A stretch of DNA of 64,000 nucleotides from an uncultured Acetatifactor sp. (lineage in GTDB: Bacteria; Bacillota; Clostridia; Lachnospirales; Lachnospiraceae), in assembly GCA_910586835.1 (NCBI GenBank), contig CAJUJU010000004.1, positions 1 through 64,000 on the forward strand, written 5' to 3'. Below are positions 1-8,323 of the stretch, one piece after another. Under the pieces are notes generated by a model. It had not been told where the DNA came from. It saw only the letters and a program-made list of their open reading frames with translations, and did no database searches. Position 1 is the first letter of the stretch, and each line of letters begins with the position of its first letter. The translations under genes were made by a program, and so were the position numbers.

Positions 1-33
1 AAAATCCGCAATTTAGGATTTGAGTGGGAGTAA
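1..33 (+). other. possible 3' end of an upstream gene
   Basis: Reading frame 1 is open from the window edge to a TAA at 31-33 and would encode a short tail ending in NLGFEWE. It is too short to identify, and a chance open frame of ten codons is common. It is listed only because a gene upstream of zapA is expected somewhere near here. Confidence 0.2.
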
Positions 34-72
34 ACATTCATGCGTTTGTCGTGGATTTGCCGATTTTTCTGC

Positions 73-101
73 TTGCCTGTGAGGGAATAATGATATATAA
101 T
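73..101 (+). promoter_or_regulatory. sigma-A type promoter of zapA
   Basis: TTGCCT at 73-78 and TATAAT at 96-101 are separated by 17 bases. The start of transcription would lie near 108, giving a leader of about 50 bases before zapA. Assigned from consensus only. Confidence 0.6.
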
Positions 102-158
102 ACTTTTATTCATGACATATACCAGCGAAACGGCCATCTGACATAAAGGGGTGCAAAA

Positions 159-560
159 ATGTCTTCAAAAACGGATACGGAAGTGATCATAGGCGGCAAG
201 GTTTTTACCCTGAGCGGCTATGAGAGTGAGGAATACCTGCAGAGAGTTGCCTCGTACATCAACAATAAAATCAACGAATACAACAAGGTGGACAGCTTCC
301 GAAGACAGCCCATGGATACCCAGGGGGTATTGCTTCAGCTGAATATTGCCGATGATTATTTCAAGGCAAAAAAGCAGATCTCCATTCTAGAGGAGGAGCT
401 TCAGTCAAAGGAAAAGGAAATGTATGATCTGAAGCATGAACTGATCTCCGCACAGATCAAGCTGGAGACCTCGGAAGAGCAGGTCAGATCTCTGCAGCAG
501 GATCTGAATGAAAACGCAAAGAATATTGTGCGATTGGAAACAGAGTTAAAGAAAAAATAA
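159..560 (+). CDS. zapA: cell division protein ZapA
   Basis: 133 residues. The N-terminal half (TEVIIGGKVFTLSGYESEEY, then YINNKINEY) has the pattern of the ZapA globular domain, which binds FtsZ and promotes bundling of protofilaments at the division ring. From about residue 68 to the end it is a continuous Glu/Lys/Gln-rich coiled coil, which in this family forms the dimer and tetramer. The ATG at 159 has a GGGG-type ribosome site about 7 bases upstream. It has its own promoter and is followed directly by a terminator hairpin, so it may be partly uncoupled from the U32 gene behind it. Its position beside wall-synthesis genes fits a division role. Confidence 0.88.
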   Translation: MSSKTDTEVIIGGKVFTLSGYESEEYLQRVASYINNKINEYNKVDSFRRQPMDTQGVLLQLNIADDYFKAKKQISILEEELQSKEKEMYDLKHELISAQIKLETSEEQVRSLQQDLNENAKNIVRLETELKKK

Positions 561-566
561 AGGTCG

Positions 567-593
567 GCTGTCCGCAGGGACAGCTTTTCTTTT
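567..593 (+). terminator. intrinsic terminator after zapA
   Basis: Stem GCTGTCC (567-573) with GGACAGC (578-584), loop of four, followed by a T-rich tract to 593. The tract runs into a TTG that could start the next gene, which argues for the ATG at 610 instead. Confidence 0.65.
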
Positions 594-609
594 GCATGTA
601 GGTATCAAT

Positions 610-2904
610 ATGGAAAACAGGAAAAAACCGGAGCTTCTGGCTCCGGCAGGCAGCCCGGCCGCCTTTTACGGCGCCGTCCACGCAGGCGCCGACGCCGTTT
701 ATCTGGCGGGCAGCCGCTTCGGCGCAAGAGCCTATGCGGAAAATTTTACCACAGAACAGCTTGTGGAATGCATCCGCTACGGACATCTGCTGGGAAGAAA
801 AATTTATCTCACGGTAAACACGCTGTTGAAGGAACAGGAGCTGGAGGAGCTGTGCGATTATATACAGCCCTTTTACGAGGCGGGACTGGATGCGGTCATC
901 GTTCAGGATTTCGGCGTTCTGCGCCGTCTGCGGGAGTCCTTTCCCGGCCTTGGACTCCATGCCAGCACCCAGATGACTCTCTGCAGCAGCTACGGCGCGG
1001 AGCTTCTGCGCAGTATGGGAGCCAGCCGCATTGTTCCCGCAAGGGAGCTCAGTCTCAGAGAATTGCGGGAAATCCGACAAAAGACCGATCTGGAGCTGGA
1101 GACCTTTATCCACGGCGCCATGTGTTACTGTTATTCCGGCCAGTGTCTGTTCAGCAGCATCCTGGGCGGGCGAAGCGGAAACAGAGGAAGGTGCGCCCAG
1201 CCCTGCAGGCTTCCCTACTCCGTAGAGACAGGCAAAAAACAGGCCAGGGAAGGATATTATCTGAGCCTGAAGGACCTATGTACCATCGACCACATTCCGG
1301 CACTTACGGCGGCAGGCATCGATTCCTTCAAGATTGAGGGAAGAATGAAAAAACCCGAGTATGCCGCCGGAGTTACCGCACTGTACAAAAAATATATTGA
1401 CAGCTGGCTGAAACTGCTGGCCGAGTATGGAGAGGACGAAGCCGGGAAATATTATCATGTGGAGCAGGAGGACAAGGACAAACTGAGCAGGCTTTACATG
1501 CGCAGCGAGATCCATGACGGCTATTACAATAAACACAACGGAAGAGACATGGTGACGCTCTCCAGTCCCGCCTACAGCGGCAGCGACGACAGACTGCTGG
1601 AGGAGCTGAACTCCCGTTTTCTCTCGCAGCCCCAACGGCTTCCCGTCCGCATGGACGCCTCTTTTCTGAAAGGAGAGCAGGCACGGCTCACCCTGAGTAT
1701 CGGAGAACTGTCTGTCACTGCGAAAGGCGGCAGAGTGGAAGAGGCCCTGCGGCAGCCTGTCACAAAGGAAGATCTTCACAGACGGCTGGAAAGGCTGGGA
1801 GACAGCGCCTTTCTTGCGGAAGAGATAACTATTGTCATAAGTCCCGATGCCTTTTATCCGCTGGGACAGATCAACGAACTGCGCAGACAGGCTGTCCTGC
1901 AGCTGGAGGAAGCCATTCTTGCCCACAGAGGATATCCCCTGAGGAAGGCGGTCTCTGGGCCGACTCCGGAAGTCGGATCAAATCTGCCGGAAACCGGCAG
2001 GTTCCCGGCGGCACAAAAAGACACGCCCCAACCTGACAAAGCCGGAGGCTTCCGGGTGCTGGTCACCACCGTGGAACAGCTGGAAGAACTGGTTTGCCGG
2101 ACAGAACGGTATCCAGAGCAGGCACCTTCTTACGTCTATGTGGAGGGGGATCTGCCGGAGACCGGCGGCGAAGAAGTTTCCGTCCTCTGCGAAAGGCTGG
2201 CAAGGTACTGCCCCCTGTTCATCGCCCTGCCCCGCATCCTGCGGGAGACGGACAATGCTTATCTGGAACGGCTTACCGCCATGGCAAAAGAGAGCGGGGT
2301 CTTTTCCGGCTTTCTGATCCGCTCCGCAGACGGGCTGGGGTTTCTGCGCGGCAGAGAAAAGGAAAATCGGTTTCACCTGCATCTGGACGCCGGAGTATAT
2401 GTCTGGAACAGCCAGTCCGTCCTGGAACTGGGGGACGGGATCGACAGCCTGTGTCTTCCCTTTGAGCTGAAGCTGGGAGAGCAGCGGCAGCTTCTGGAGC
2501 AGGTGAGCCGGTTCAGGGAGAAACAGTCCGATGAGAACGTCTTCTCTGGTGTCTTTGAGAAGGTGGTCTACGGCAGGCTTCCCATGATGGTGACGGCCAA
2601 CTGTATCCTTCGCACCGCGGAGGGCTGTACCAAAGAAAGCGGAATAACGATACTGAGAGACCGCCTGGGGAAGGAGTTTCCGGTGGTCAGAAACTGCAGG
2701 CATTGCATGAACGTCATCTATAACTGCGTTCCCCTCTCCCTGCACGGACAGCTGACAAAGTGGGAGAAGCTGGCCCGGCTTCGCCTGGATTTTACCGTGG
2801 AGGGAAGGGAGGAGACGGCCAGGATCCTGGATGCCTTCCTGGGCGGAAGCGGAAACTGGCCCCGGGAATACACCACAGGCCACGAAAAGAGGGGCGTAGA
2901 GTGA
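610..2904 (+). CDS. U32 family protein, RlhA-like (23S rRNA hydroxylation) with DUF3656-type C-terminal part
   Basis: 764 residues. The start KPELLAPAGS and the block CYCYSGQC...RCAQPC (Cys 172, 174, 178, 195, 199) are hallmarks of the U32 family, in which the cysteines hold an iron-sulfur cluster. More cysteines occur near the C terminus (NCRHC...YNC). The N-terminal barrel covers roughly residues 1-300 and is followed by a long region of the DUF3656 kind. Members with this build, such as E. coli RlhA, are required for 5-hydroxycytidine in 23S rRNA; older annotation calls them collagenase-like peptidases. It is about 100 residues longer than RlhA. I prefer the ATG at 610 to the in-frame TTG at 592, which lies in the preceding terminator. 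The exact substrate here is inferred. Confidence 0.8.
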   Translation: MENRKKPELLAPAGSPAAFYGAVHAGADAVYLAGSRFGARAYAENFTTEQLVECIRYGHLLGRKIYLTVNTLLKEQELEELCDYIQPFYEAGLDAVIVQDFGVLRRLRESFPGLGLHASTQMTLCSSYGAELLRSMGASRIVPARELSLRELREIRQKTDLELETFIHGAMCYCYSGQCLFSSILGGRSGNRGRCAQPCRLPYSVETGKKQAREGYYLSLKDLCTIDHIPALTAAGIDSFKIEGRMKKPEYAAGVTALYKKYIDSWLKLLAEYGEDEAGKYYHVEQEDKDKLSRLYMRSEIHDGYYNKHNGRDMVTLSSPAYSGSDDRLLEELNSRFLSQPQRLPVRMDASFLKGEQARLTLSIGELSVTAKGGRVEEALRQPVTKEDLHRRLERLGDSAFLAEEITIVISPDAFYPLGQINELRRQAVLQLEEAILAHRGYPLRKAVSGPTPEVGSNLPETGRFPAAQKDTPQPDKAGGFRVLVTTVEQLEELVCRTERYPEQAPSYVYVEGDLPETGGEEVSVLCERLARYCPLFIALPRILRETDNAYLERLTAMAKESGVFSGFLIRSADGLGFLRGREKENRFHLHLDAGVYVWNSQSVLELGDGIDSLCLPFELKLGEQRQLLEQVSRFREKQSDENVFSGVFEKVVYGRLPMMVTANCILRTAEGCTKESGITILRDRLGKEFPVVRNCRHCMNVIYNCVPLSLHGQLTKWEKLARLRLDFTVEGREETARILDAFLGGSGNWPREYTTGHEKRGVE

Positions 2905-2955
2905 GAGAAATGTCGTATTTGGGGCATTTCTCCGTTGAAAAAGAAGGAAACAAGA

Positions 2956-4290
2956 ATGCAGGAATATATTACGGAGCTTTCCAGGTATGGTATCGCTGCA
3001 GTTATGCTGATCTATACCGTCATAGGCTTTGCCGCCTTTTTTTCCGGACGGGAGAACAGCCGCGGCATCTATCGCTTTCAGTGCGCCCTGATCTTTCTGC
3101 TGCAGCTGATCTGTTTTACGGATCTTGCGGTGGTGAGCAGGGACTATCAGTATGTTTTTTTCTATCTCTTTGTACAGATATTTCTGCTGGCAGCCACAGT
3201 CATGGTTCCCATAATCTACGAAACCGCAAACCGGCTTCTGCTGAATAACATGTGTATGCTGTTGGGCATGGGACTGTGTATCATCTCAAGGATCTCCTTC
3301 CGGAAGGCCCTGAAGCAGTATATCATTGCCCTGGTGGCACTTGCTCTCTCCCTGACGATTCCGTATCTGCTGACCAGAATCCGCTTTCTGAAAAAGCTTA
3401 CCTGGTATTACGCGGCGGCAGGAATTCTGCTTCTCGCCGGGGTTCTGCTTCTGGGACAGGTGACCAACGGCTCAAAGATCCGGGTTACGCTTTTTGATGC
3501 GATCACCTTTCAGCCATCGGAGTTCGTAAAAATATTATTTCTGTTTTTTCTGGCCGGAGCACTCTGGGAAAAGAGAACCATCCACAGGGTGGCTGTCACG
3601 GCGGCTGTGGCCGGGGTTCATGTGCTTGTTCTGGTGTTCTCCCGGGATCTTGGCAGCGCGCTGGTGTTTTTTGTAGGTTATGTGTTTGTGGTGTTCGCGG
3701 CCACAGGAAACGCTTTGTATCTGCTGGCGGGAACTGTTGGCGGAAGCGCTGCGGCCTGGGTGGCTTACCGGTTTTTTCCTCATGTGCAGGAGCGGGTGCT
3801 GGCCTGGCAGGAGCCCTGGAATTACCTGAGCAATGAGAGCTGGGCCGTGACCCAGTCTCTCTTTGCCATGGGAAGCGGAAGCTGGTTTGGCATGGGACTT
3901 TTGAGCGGAAGACCGCAGACAATCCCCTATGTGGAACAGGACTTCATTTTTTCCGCCCTGTGCGAGGAACTTGGCGTGGTGGTGGGCGTTTGCCTGATTT
4001 TTGTCACGCTGAACTGCTTTCTGCTCCTCTGCGGCATGGCGGCCAGGATCCGAGATCGGTTTTATCAGCTGATCGTATTCGGCGCCGGCATCATGTACTG
4101 CTTTCAGACATTTCTCACTGTGGGAGGCGGTATGAACCTGATTCCTCTGACCGGGGTGACGCTGCCTTTTTTAAGCTATGGTGGCAGCTCCTGCATGACC
4201 ACCATGCTCCTGTTTTTCATCATTCAGGGAATCTACATCAGAATGCAGCAGGAGGGAGGTGAAAGGCATGCCGACAGAGCGGAAGGATAA
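2956..4290 (+). CDS. SEDS-family peptidoglycan polymerase (FtsW/RodA/SpoVE type)
   Basis: 444 residues, almost all hydrophobic, with about 12 membrane segments. The core from about residue 150 has the SEDS signatures FQPSEFVKILFLFFLAG, DLGSALVFF and the C-terminal LTGVTLPFLSYGGSS. Proteins of this family polymerise glycan strands from lipid II together with a class B penicillin-binding protein, and such a partner is encoded immediately downstream with a 23-base overlap. An additional N-terminal set of about four membrane segments precedes the conserved core, as in other clostridial members that resemble neither FtsW nor RodA exactly. The ATG at 2956 is chosen because AAGAAGGA lies 8 bases upstream; an earlier TTG at 2935 has no such site. 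Confidence 0.85.
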   Translation: MQEYITELSRYGIAAVMLIYTVIGFAAFFSGRENSRGIYRFQCALIFLLQLICFTDLAVVSRDYQYVFFYLFVQIFLLAATVMVPIIYETANRLLLNNMCMLLGMGLCIISRISFRKALKQYIIALVALALSLTIPYLLTRIRFLKKLTWYYAAAGILLLAGVLLLGQVTNGSKIRVTLFDAITFQPSEFVKILFLFFLAGALWEKRTIHRVAVTAAVAGVHVLVLVFSRDLGSALVFFVGYVFVVFAATGNALYLLAGTVGGSAAAWVAYRFFPHVQERVLAWQEPWNYLSNESWAVTQSLFAMGSGSWFGMGLLSGRPQTIPYVEQDFIFSALCEELGVVVGVCLIFVTLNCFLLLCGMAARIRDRFYQLIVFGAGIMYCFQTFLTVGGGMNLIPLTGVTLPFLSYGGSSCMTTMLLFFIIQGIYIRMQQEGGERHADRAEG

Positions 4291-5740
4291 GGAAACGGGT
4301 GAAAACAAAAAAGGGAAACGGATTGGATGTCTTGACACCAGAAGGGCCGTTCTTGCCAGCGGTGTGCTCTTTGCCGCACTGTTTCTCTTCATGGCGGGCT
4401 TTCTCGTATATTTTGTGGCCACCAACGAGCAGGATATGGTAAACAACAGTTACAACTCCAGACAACAGGTGCTTCTTTCCCGGAATTACCGTGGCACGAT
4501 CTATTCCCGGGACGGGCAGGTTCTGGCAGAGACCGTGACGGACGCCGCACAGAATGAGACAAGAGTATATCCCTTCGGAGAGCTCTTTGCCCATGTGGTT
4601 GGATATTCCACAAAAGGACGGACGGGAGTGGAGGCTCAGGCCAATTATTATCTGATCAACACCAATATTTCCCTCAGCAGCAAGGTGGCAAACGATATGG
4701 CAGGCGTAAAGAACCCGGGGAACAATGTCTATACGACTCTGGACGTTCGGCTTCAGGAGGTTGCGGACAGCCAGCTGGATATCTACAGGGGCGCAGTGGT
4801 GGTGACGGAGGTTTCCACGGGCAGGATCCTTGCAATGGTCTCACATCCCGGATTTGACCCAAACCAGCTGTCTCAGATCTGGGATTCCCTGCTTTCGGAC
4901 GACGACAGCTCCGTGCTGGTCAACCGGGCTGCCCAGGGACTGTATCCCCCCGGCTCCACCTTCAAGCTTGTGACGGCGCTGGAATATATCCGGGAGAATG
5001 GGGAAGAGGCCCTGGATTATCAGTTTTCCTGTCCCGGCTATTTTCAGCACGGGGAACAACGCATCCACTGTTATCATTCCATCAGCCATGGGGAAGTGGA
5101 TTTCACCCTGGCCATGGCGAAATCCTGCAATTCCGCCTTTGCCGAGATCGGCATGGGACTTGACCGCACCGCCTTCTCCAAGACGCTGGAGACACTTTTG
5201 TTTGGCCGGGAACTCCCGCTGACCATGAGCCATGCCCAGAGCCTCACAGCCGCCTCGGAGGAAATGTCCGACAGTGAAATGATGCAGGTATCCATCGGGC
5301 AGGGGAAAACGCAGATCACCCCCATCCACCTGAACATGATTACCTGTGCCATCGCCAACGGCGGTGTCCTGATGAGGCCCTTTGTGGTGGAACATGTGAA
5401 AACTGCCGAGGGCAGGACGGTAAAGAGCTTTGCACCCGCGGAATACGGAAGGCTGATGAGCATGGAAGAGGCGCAGATACTGCAGGAGCTGATGACAGCA
5501 GTGGTGGAAGAGGGAACGGCCACAAAGCTTTCCGGGCGGGAATATACGGCGGCCGGAAAGACCGGGTCCGCAGAGTACGGCACAAAAAAAGGAAACAGTC
5601 ACGCATGGTTTACCGGCTTTGCGCCTGTGGAGAATCCGGAGATCTGCGTCACCATCATCGTGGAGGGAGCGGGGAGCGGAGGCGATTACGCGGTCCCCAT
5701 TGCCCGCAGGATTTTTGACGCTTATTTCAGTGATCAATAA
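4268..5740 (+). CDS. class B penicillin-binding protein (transpeptidase), PbpA/FtsI type
   Basis: 490 residues. One membrane anchor lies near residues 24-45. The three active-site motifs of the penicillin-binding fold are present: STFK with the nucleophile near Ser230, SCN near 286, and KTG at 431-433. The enzyme cross-links peptidoglycan stem peptides outside the membrane. It is shorter than typical PBP2 or FtsI because the N-terminal pedestal is small, which resembles the PbpA form that pairs with RodA in actinobacteria. The ATG at 4268 follows GGAGGGAGG by 8 bases; its first 23 bases overlap the end of the SEDS gene, so the pair is probably translationally coupled and works as one synthase. 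Confidence 0.87.
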   Translation: MPTERKDKETGENKKGKRIGCLDTRRAVLASGVLFAALFLFMAGFLVYFVATNEQDMVNNSYNSRQQVLLSRNYRGTIYSRDGQVLAETVTDAAQNETRVYPFGELFAHVVGYSTKGRTGVEAQANYYLINTNISLSSKVANDMAGVKNPGNNVYTTLDVRLQEVADSQLDIYRGAVVVTEVSTGRILAMVSHPGFDPNQLSQIWDSLLSDDDSSVLVNRAAQGLYPPGSTFKLVTALEYIRENGEEALDYQFSCPGYFQHGEQRIHCYHSISHGEVDFTLAMAKSCNSAFAEIGMGLDRTAFSKTLETLLFGRELPLTMSHAQSLTAASEEMSDSEMMQVSIGQGKTQITPIHLNMITCAIANGGVLMRPFVVEHVKTAEGRTVKSFAPAEYGRLMSMEEAQILQELMTAVVEEGTATKLSGREYTAAGKTGSAEYGTKKGNSHAWFTGFAPVENPEICVTIIVEGAGSGGDYAVPIARRIFDAYFSDQ

Positions 5741-5769
5741 ACTCTCTTTTGGGAATGAGATGCACTCTT

Positions 5770-5788
5770 TTTTATCATATAGGAAAGC
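5770..5788 (+). repeat. short repeat, terminator-tail type, copy A
   Basis: TTTTTTATCATATAGGAAA downstream of the penicillin-binding protein gene is the same element as the two copies behind rpmB (core TTTTTATCTTATAGGAAA) with one base changed. Only a weak GAG/CTC hairpin precedes it here. Confidence 0.5.
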
Positions 5789-5811
5789 TATTGATGCGGG
5801 GATTTGATTGA

Positions 5812-6189
5812 ATGATTGCGATTGACTTTGGAAATCTTTGCTTTAATGCACAGGCTTCAGAACAGAATATTATGTTTGTTGCAGCCCCTAAAAAAGTATA
5901 CTCGTCAATGGATGCCTTTATAACGGAGGCTTTAAATTTTTTGGAATCAGACGAGAGGTTCTGCGATAACTGGAATGAGATGTATAAAAATCGTACTAAC
6001 TTACCTGCCTCTGCTGATGATATAGCATGGATGGAATCACGTTTGGAAGAGATGAATCAGCGTGTAGATATTTTATATGGACCAGCAATCACAGCAGTAA
6101 ATGTTATCCCGCCTAAATGGAATGATATCACTTTATGTTTGGAAACTATTGACGAATATATTTTATTTTTATGGGGTACATCAGTATAA
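5812..6189 (+). CDS. hypothetical protein in an AT-richer patch
   Basis: 125 residues, acidic, no membrane segment and no motif I recognise. It contains several aromatic and Trp residues (DNWNEMYKN, IAWMESRLEE, PPKWNDI) and ends DEYILFLWGTSV. The ribosome site is poor (GGGGA about 12 bases before the ATG at 5812). The coding sequence is visibly richer in A and T than its neighbours and uses codons such as ATA, TTA and AAT that they avoid, so it may have come by transfer. Size, acidity and solitary position recall immunity proteins of toxin systems, but there is no toxin gene beside it and this is only a guess. Confidence 0.5.
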   Translation: MIAIDFGNLCFNAQASEQNIMFVAAPKKVYSSMDAFITEALNFLESDERFCDNWNEMYKNRTNLPASADDIAWMESRLEEMNQRVDILYGPAITAVNVIPPKWNDITLCLETIDEYILFLWGTSV

Positions 6190-6213
6190 GTTTCCGCGAC
6201 AGATAAAAACCTG

Positions 6214-6242
6214 TTGCGCTTCCAGGGCGATTGGACTATACT
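6214..6242 (+). promoter_or_regulatory. sigma-A type promoter of the Nudix gene
   Basis: TTGCGC at 6214-6219 and TATACT at 6237-6242 with a 17-base spacer; the leader to the Nudix gene would be about 40 bases. Confidence 0.5.
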
Positions 6243-6286
6243 GTTTTTAGTTGGACAGACAGGCACACCAGTCAGGAGGAATTGCA

Positions 6287-6739
6287 ATGATAGAAGCAAC
6301 AAGCTGCGGCGGTGTGGTAATATTTCGTGGAAAAATACTTCTCCTGTACAAGAATTATAAAAACAAGTACGAGGGATGGGTTTTGCCGAAGGGCACAGTG
6401 GAACAGGGCGAGGAATTCAAGGAAACTGCCCTGCGTGAGGTGCTGGAAGAATCGGGAGCGAAAGCTACCATCATGAAATACATCGGAAAGAGTGAATATT
6501 CCTTTACGGTTCCGGAAGATACGGTGGAGAAAGAGGTTCACTGGTATTTGATGATGGCGGACAGTTATTACAGCAAGCCACAAAGAGAAGAGTATTTTGT
6601 AGATTCTGGTTTTTACAAGTATCACGAAGCGTATCATTTGCTGAGATTTGCCAATGAAAAGCAGATTCTGGAAAGAGCGTACGACGAATATCTGGAATTG
6701 AAGAAAAACAATCTGTGGGGCAGCCGGAAATATTTCTGA
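6287..6739 (+). CDS. Nudix hydrolase
   Basis: 150 residues. A complete Nudix box (G-x5-E-x7-REVLEESGA) runs from about residue 36 to 58, starting GTVEQGEE; this motif binds the metal ions that cleave nucleoside diphosphates linked to another group. The preceding WVLPKG is the usual lead-in. The C-terminal part (HWYLMMADSYY, AYDEYLELKK) fits the diadenosine-polyphosphate or general housecleaning branch, but the substrate cannot be told. The ATG at 6287 follows AGGAGGA by 6 bases and is preferred to 6251. It has its own promoter and ends in a terminator shared with the convergent HD-GYP gene. Confidence 0.82.
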   Translation: MIEATSCGGVVIFRGKILLLYKNYKNKYEGWVLPKGTVEQGEEFKETALREVLEESGAKATIMKYIGKSEYSFTVPEDTVEKEVHWYLMMADSYYSKPQREEYFVDSGFYKYHEAYHLLRFANEKQILERAYDEYLELKKNNLWGSRKYF

Positions 6740-6760
6740 CATATTTCCAGCTGCCTTTTC
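6719..6760. terminator. bidirectional terminator between Nudix and HD-GYP genes
   Basis: Near-perfect hairpin with arms GGCAGCCGGAAATAT and ATATTTCCAGCTGCC (one bulged position) followed by TTTTCCT on the plus strand. The left arm is inside the last codons of the Nudix gene. Confidence 0.6.
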
Positions 6761-6791
6761 CTGTCAGATCCAGAGCATTTTCAAACACGCT

Positions 6792-7919
6792 CTAAAGCAG
6801 CTTCATGATTTCGCGCTGTCTGTCCTTCGCCATGTCAAGCCGCCTGCCGTCTTGCGAAATCAGGACGGGCCGTGAGAGATCATCCTCATGAATTTGTTCG
6901 ATACTCCAAACAGAATCGTCGTCCATCTGCACCGTGGATCCGATCTGGGCGTCCGCAATCCGTCCCGCCAGCGGCAGGAGCAGCGCCGTGTCAAATTTCT
7001 GCATATTCTGCTCAAAATTGCCCAGAATCTGAAGAGGGGTCAGCGCGCAGCGGTAGGATCTGGGGGAAGCCATGGCAATATAGGTATCTATAATGGCCAC
7101 ATATCTGGCGGACAGCTCAATGTCGCTGCCTTTCAGACCGTCAGGATATCCGCTGCCGTCCATCCGCTCGTGATGCATGAGTACCGCATTTTTGATCCGC
7201 TGATCCAGATCCGTTTTTTCCAGAAGGGAATAACCGATAACAGGATGCTTTTTTACCAGCTCATATTCGTTTTCGTTCAGCTTTCCCGGCTTCCAGAGAA
7301 GCTCGTAGGGAAGCTGCATCTTTCCGATATCATAATAAAAGCAGGACAGAATCAGAATATCCTTTTTCTCCCCGCTCAGGCCCATCCAGTCCGCAAAAGC
7401 GCCTGCCAGCAGCGCAGAGTTCAGACAGTGGTTGTAGGTCAGTTCGTCCTCGTTCGGAACCAGGTTATAGAGATAGTCAAGCAAAACGGAACCCCCTGGG
7501 TATGTGGAGCACAGATCGTCGTACAGCGCAAGAAGCGTCTGGTCGGGAACGGGAACTCCGCCGGACAAAAACTCATTCAGCAGCTGTTTGTATCTGATCA
7601 GACCGGATGTATGTTTTTGTTCAAAAAGCCGAAAGCTTTCGTTGAACCGTATTTTTTCAAAACGCGTGGCGGCGGAATCTATCTGATCCCTCACCGTGAC
7701 GCACATGACGGAACAGTTTTTCAGCCGTTCTACCACCGTGTCGTCCACCACCGTTCCCGCGGGACAGATCACCGTTCCCTGCCGGATCACATCCTCGCCC
7801 AGGATCATCCCATGTTGTAAAGCCGTTCTCGCCACTGATCTCACCGCAAATTCCTCCGTCACATTCTCTGCTTTCAGTATAGAATATTCAGCGGAAATGT
7901 CAACGGATATCTTTTTCAT
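6792..7919 (-). CDS. HD-GYP-type signalling protein with altered HD pair
   Basis: 375 residues. The C-terminal two-thirds resembles HD-GYP phosphodiesterases, which hydrolyse cyclic di-GMP: HPVIGYSLLEK, HHERMDGSGYPDGLKG and the Asp-containing IDTYIAMASPRSYR. However the position of the defining HD pair reads CFYYDIGK, so the metal-binding His is Tyr196 while Asp197 is kept; the first helix His also appears as NHCLNSA. The N-terminal part (about 1-110) has a DUF3391-like pattern, with ILGEDVIRQG and PAGTVVDDTVVERL. No membrane segment is seen. The ATG at 7919 (MKKISVDIS) is chosen over an upstream in-frame start that would run into the divergent promoter. Catalytic activity is doubtful; a receptor or scaffold role is possible. 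Confidence 0.78.
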   Translation of the reverse strand: MKKISVDISAEYSILKAENVTEEFAVRSVARTALQHGMILGEDVIRQGTVICPAGTVVDDTVVERLKNCSVMCVTVRDQIDSAATRFEKIRFNESFRLFEQKHTSGLIRYKQLLNEFLSGGVPVPDQTLLALYDDLCSTYPGGSVLLDYLYNLVPNEDELTYNHCLNSALLAGAFADWMGLSGEKKDILILSCFYYDIGKMQLPYELLWKPGKLNENEYELVKKHPVIGYSLLEKTDLDQRIKNAVLMHHERMDGSGYPDGLKGSDIELSARYVAIIDTYIAMASPRSYRCALTPLQILGNFEQNMQKFDTALLLPLAGRIADAQIGSTVQMDDDSVWSIEQIHEDDLSRPVLISQDGRRLDMAKDRQREIMKLL

Positions 7920-7947
7920 GTTCAAAAGTGGAAATCTATGGTATAAT
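7919..7947 (+). promoter_or_regulatory. extended -10 promoter of the DUF2953/gerW operon
   Basis: TGGTATAAT at 7939-7947 forms an extended -10 box. A weak -35 (TGTTCA, 7919-7924) lies 17 bases upstream and overlaps the start codon of the divergent HD-GYP gene. Confidence 0.5.
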
Positions 7948-7993
7948 GTACTTAAATTATATCTACACTCCATCAGCGAAAGGAACCCGACCT

Positions 7994-8323
7994 ATGGCGG
8001 TGAAGCTTACCTATCACCCGAATTTATATCTGGGTGACAGCATTAATGCAGAAAAACTGGATAAGATAAAAAGGAAGCTGGAAAATAAGCCTTTGCTCGC
8101 CGGTGTTTTCGTGATTGCCCTGTCGGGCAATCCGGAGGATCAGCTGGAATTTTATGCGTCAAAGCAGCTTGCGCAGAGCTATTACAAAAAGAACCCTCCC
8201 TTTGTGGTGGGGCTTGCCGGAAGCTATGACGAGGCCATGCGGACGGTGGAACGGCTTACGCAGGATTGTCTGAAAGCGAGAGGTGACTGCGCCCTGAAGG
8301 AGTATCTGCTATGTGGGACGTGA
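7994..8323 (+). CDS. conserved hypothetical protein, first gene of the gerW operon
   Basis: 109 residues, soluble, no signal peptide. It starts MAVKLTYHPNLYLGDSI and has a predicted alpha/beta pattern with FVIALSGNPEDQLEFYASKQL and FVVGLAGSYDEAMRTVERL. I do not recognise a named domain. The ATG at 7994 follows GAAAGGA and is preferred to the earlier ATG at 7928, which lies upstream of or inside the promoter. The stop codon lies 13 bases inside the following DUF2953 gene, so both are probably translated together. Context beside gerW hints at a spore or envelope connection, which is inference only. Confidence 0.65.
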   Translation: MAVKLTYHPNLYLGDSINAEKLDKIKRKLENKPLLAGVFVIALSGNPEDQLEFYASKQLAQSYYKKNPPFVVGLAGSYDEAMRTVERLTQDCLKARGDCALKEYLLCGT

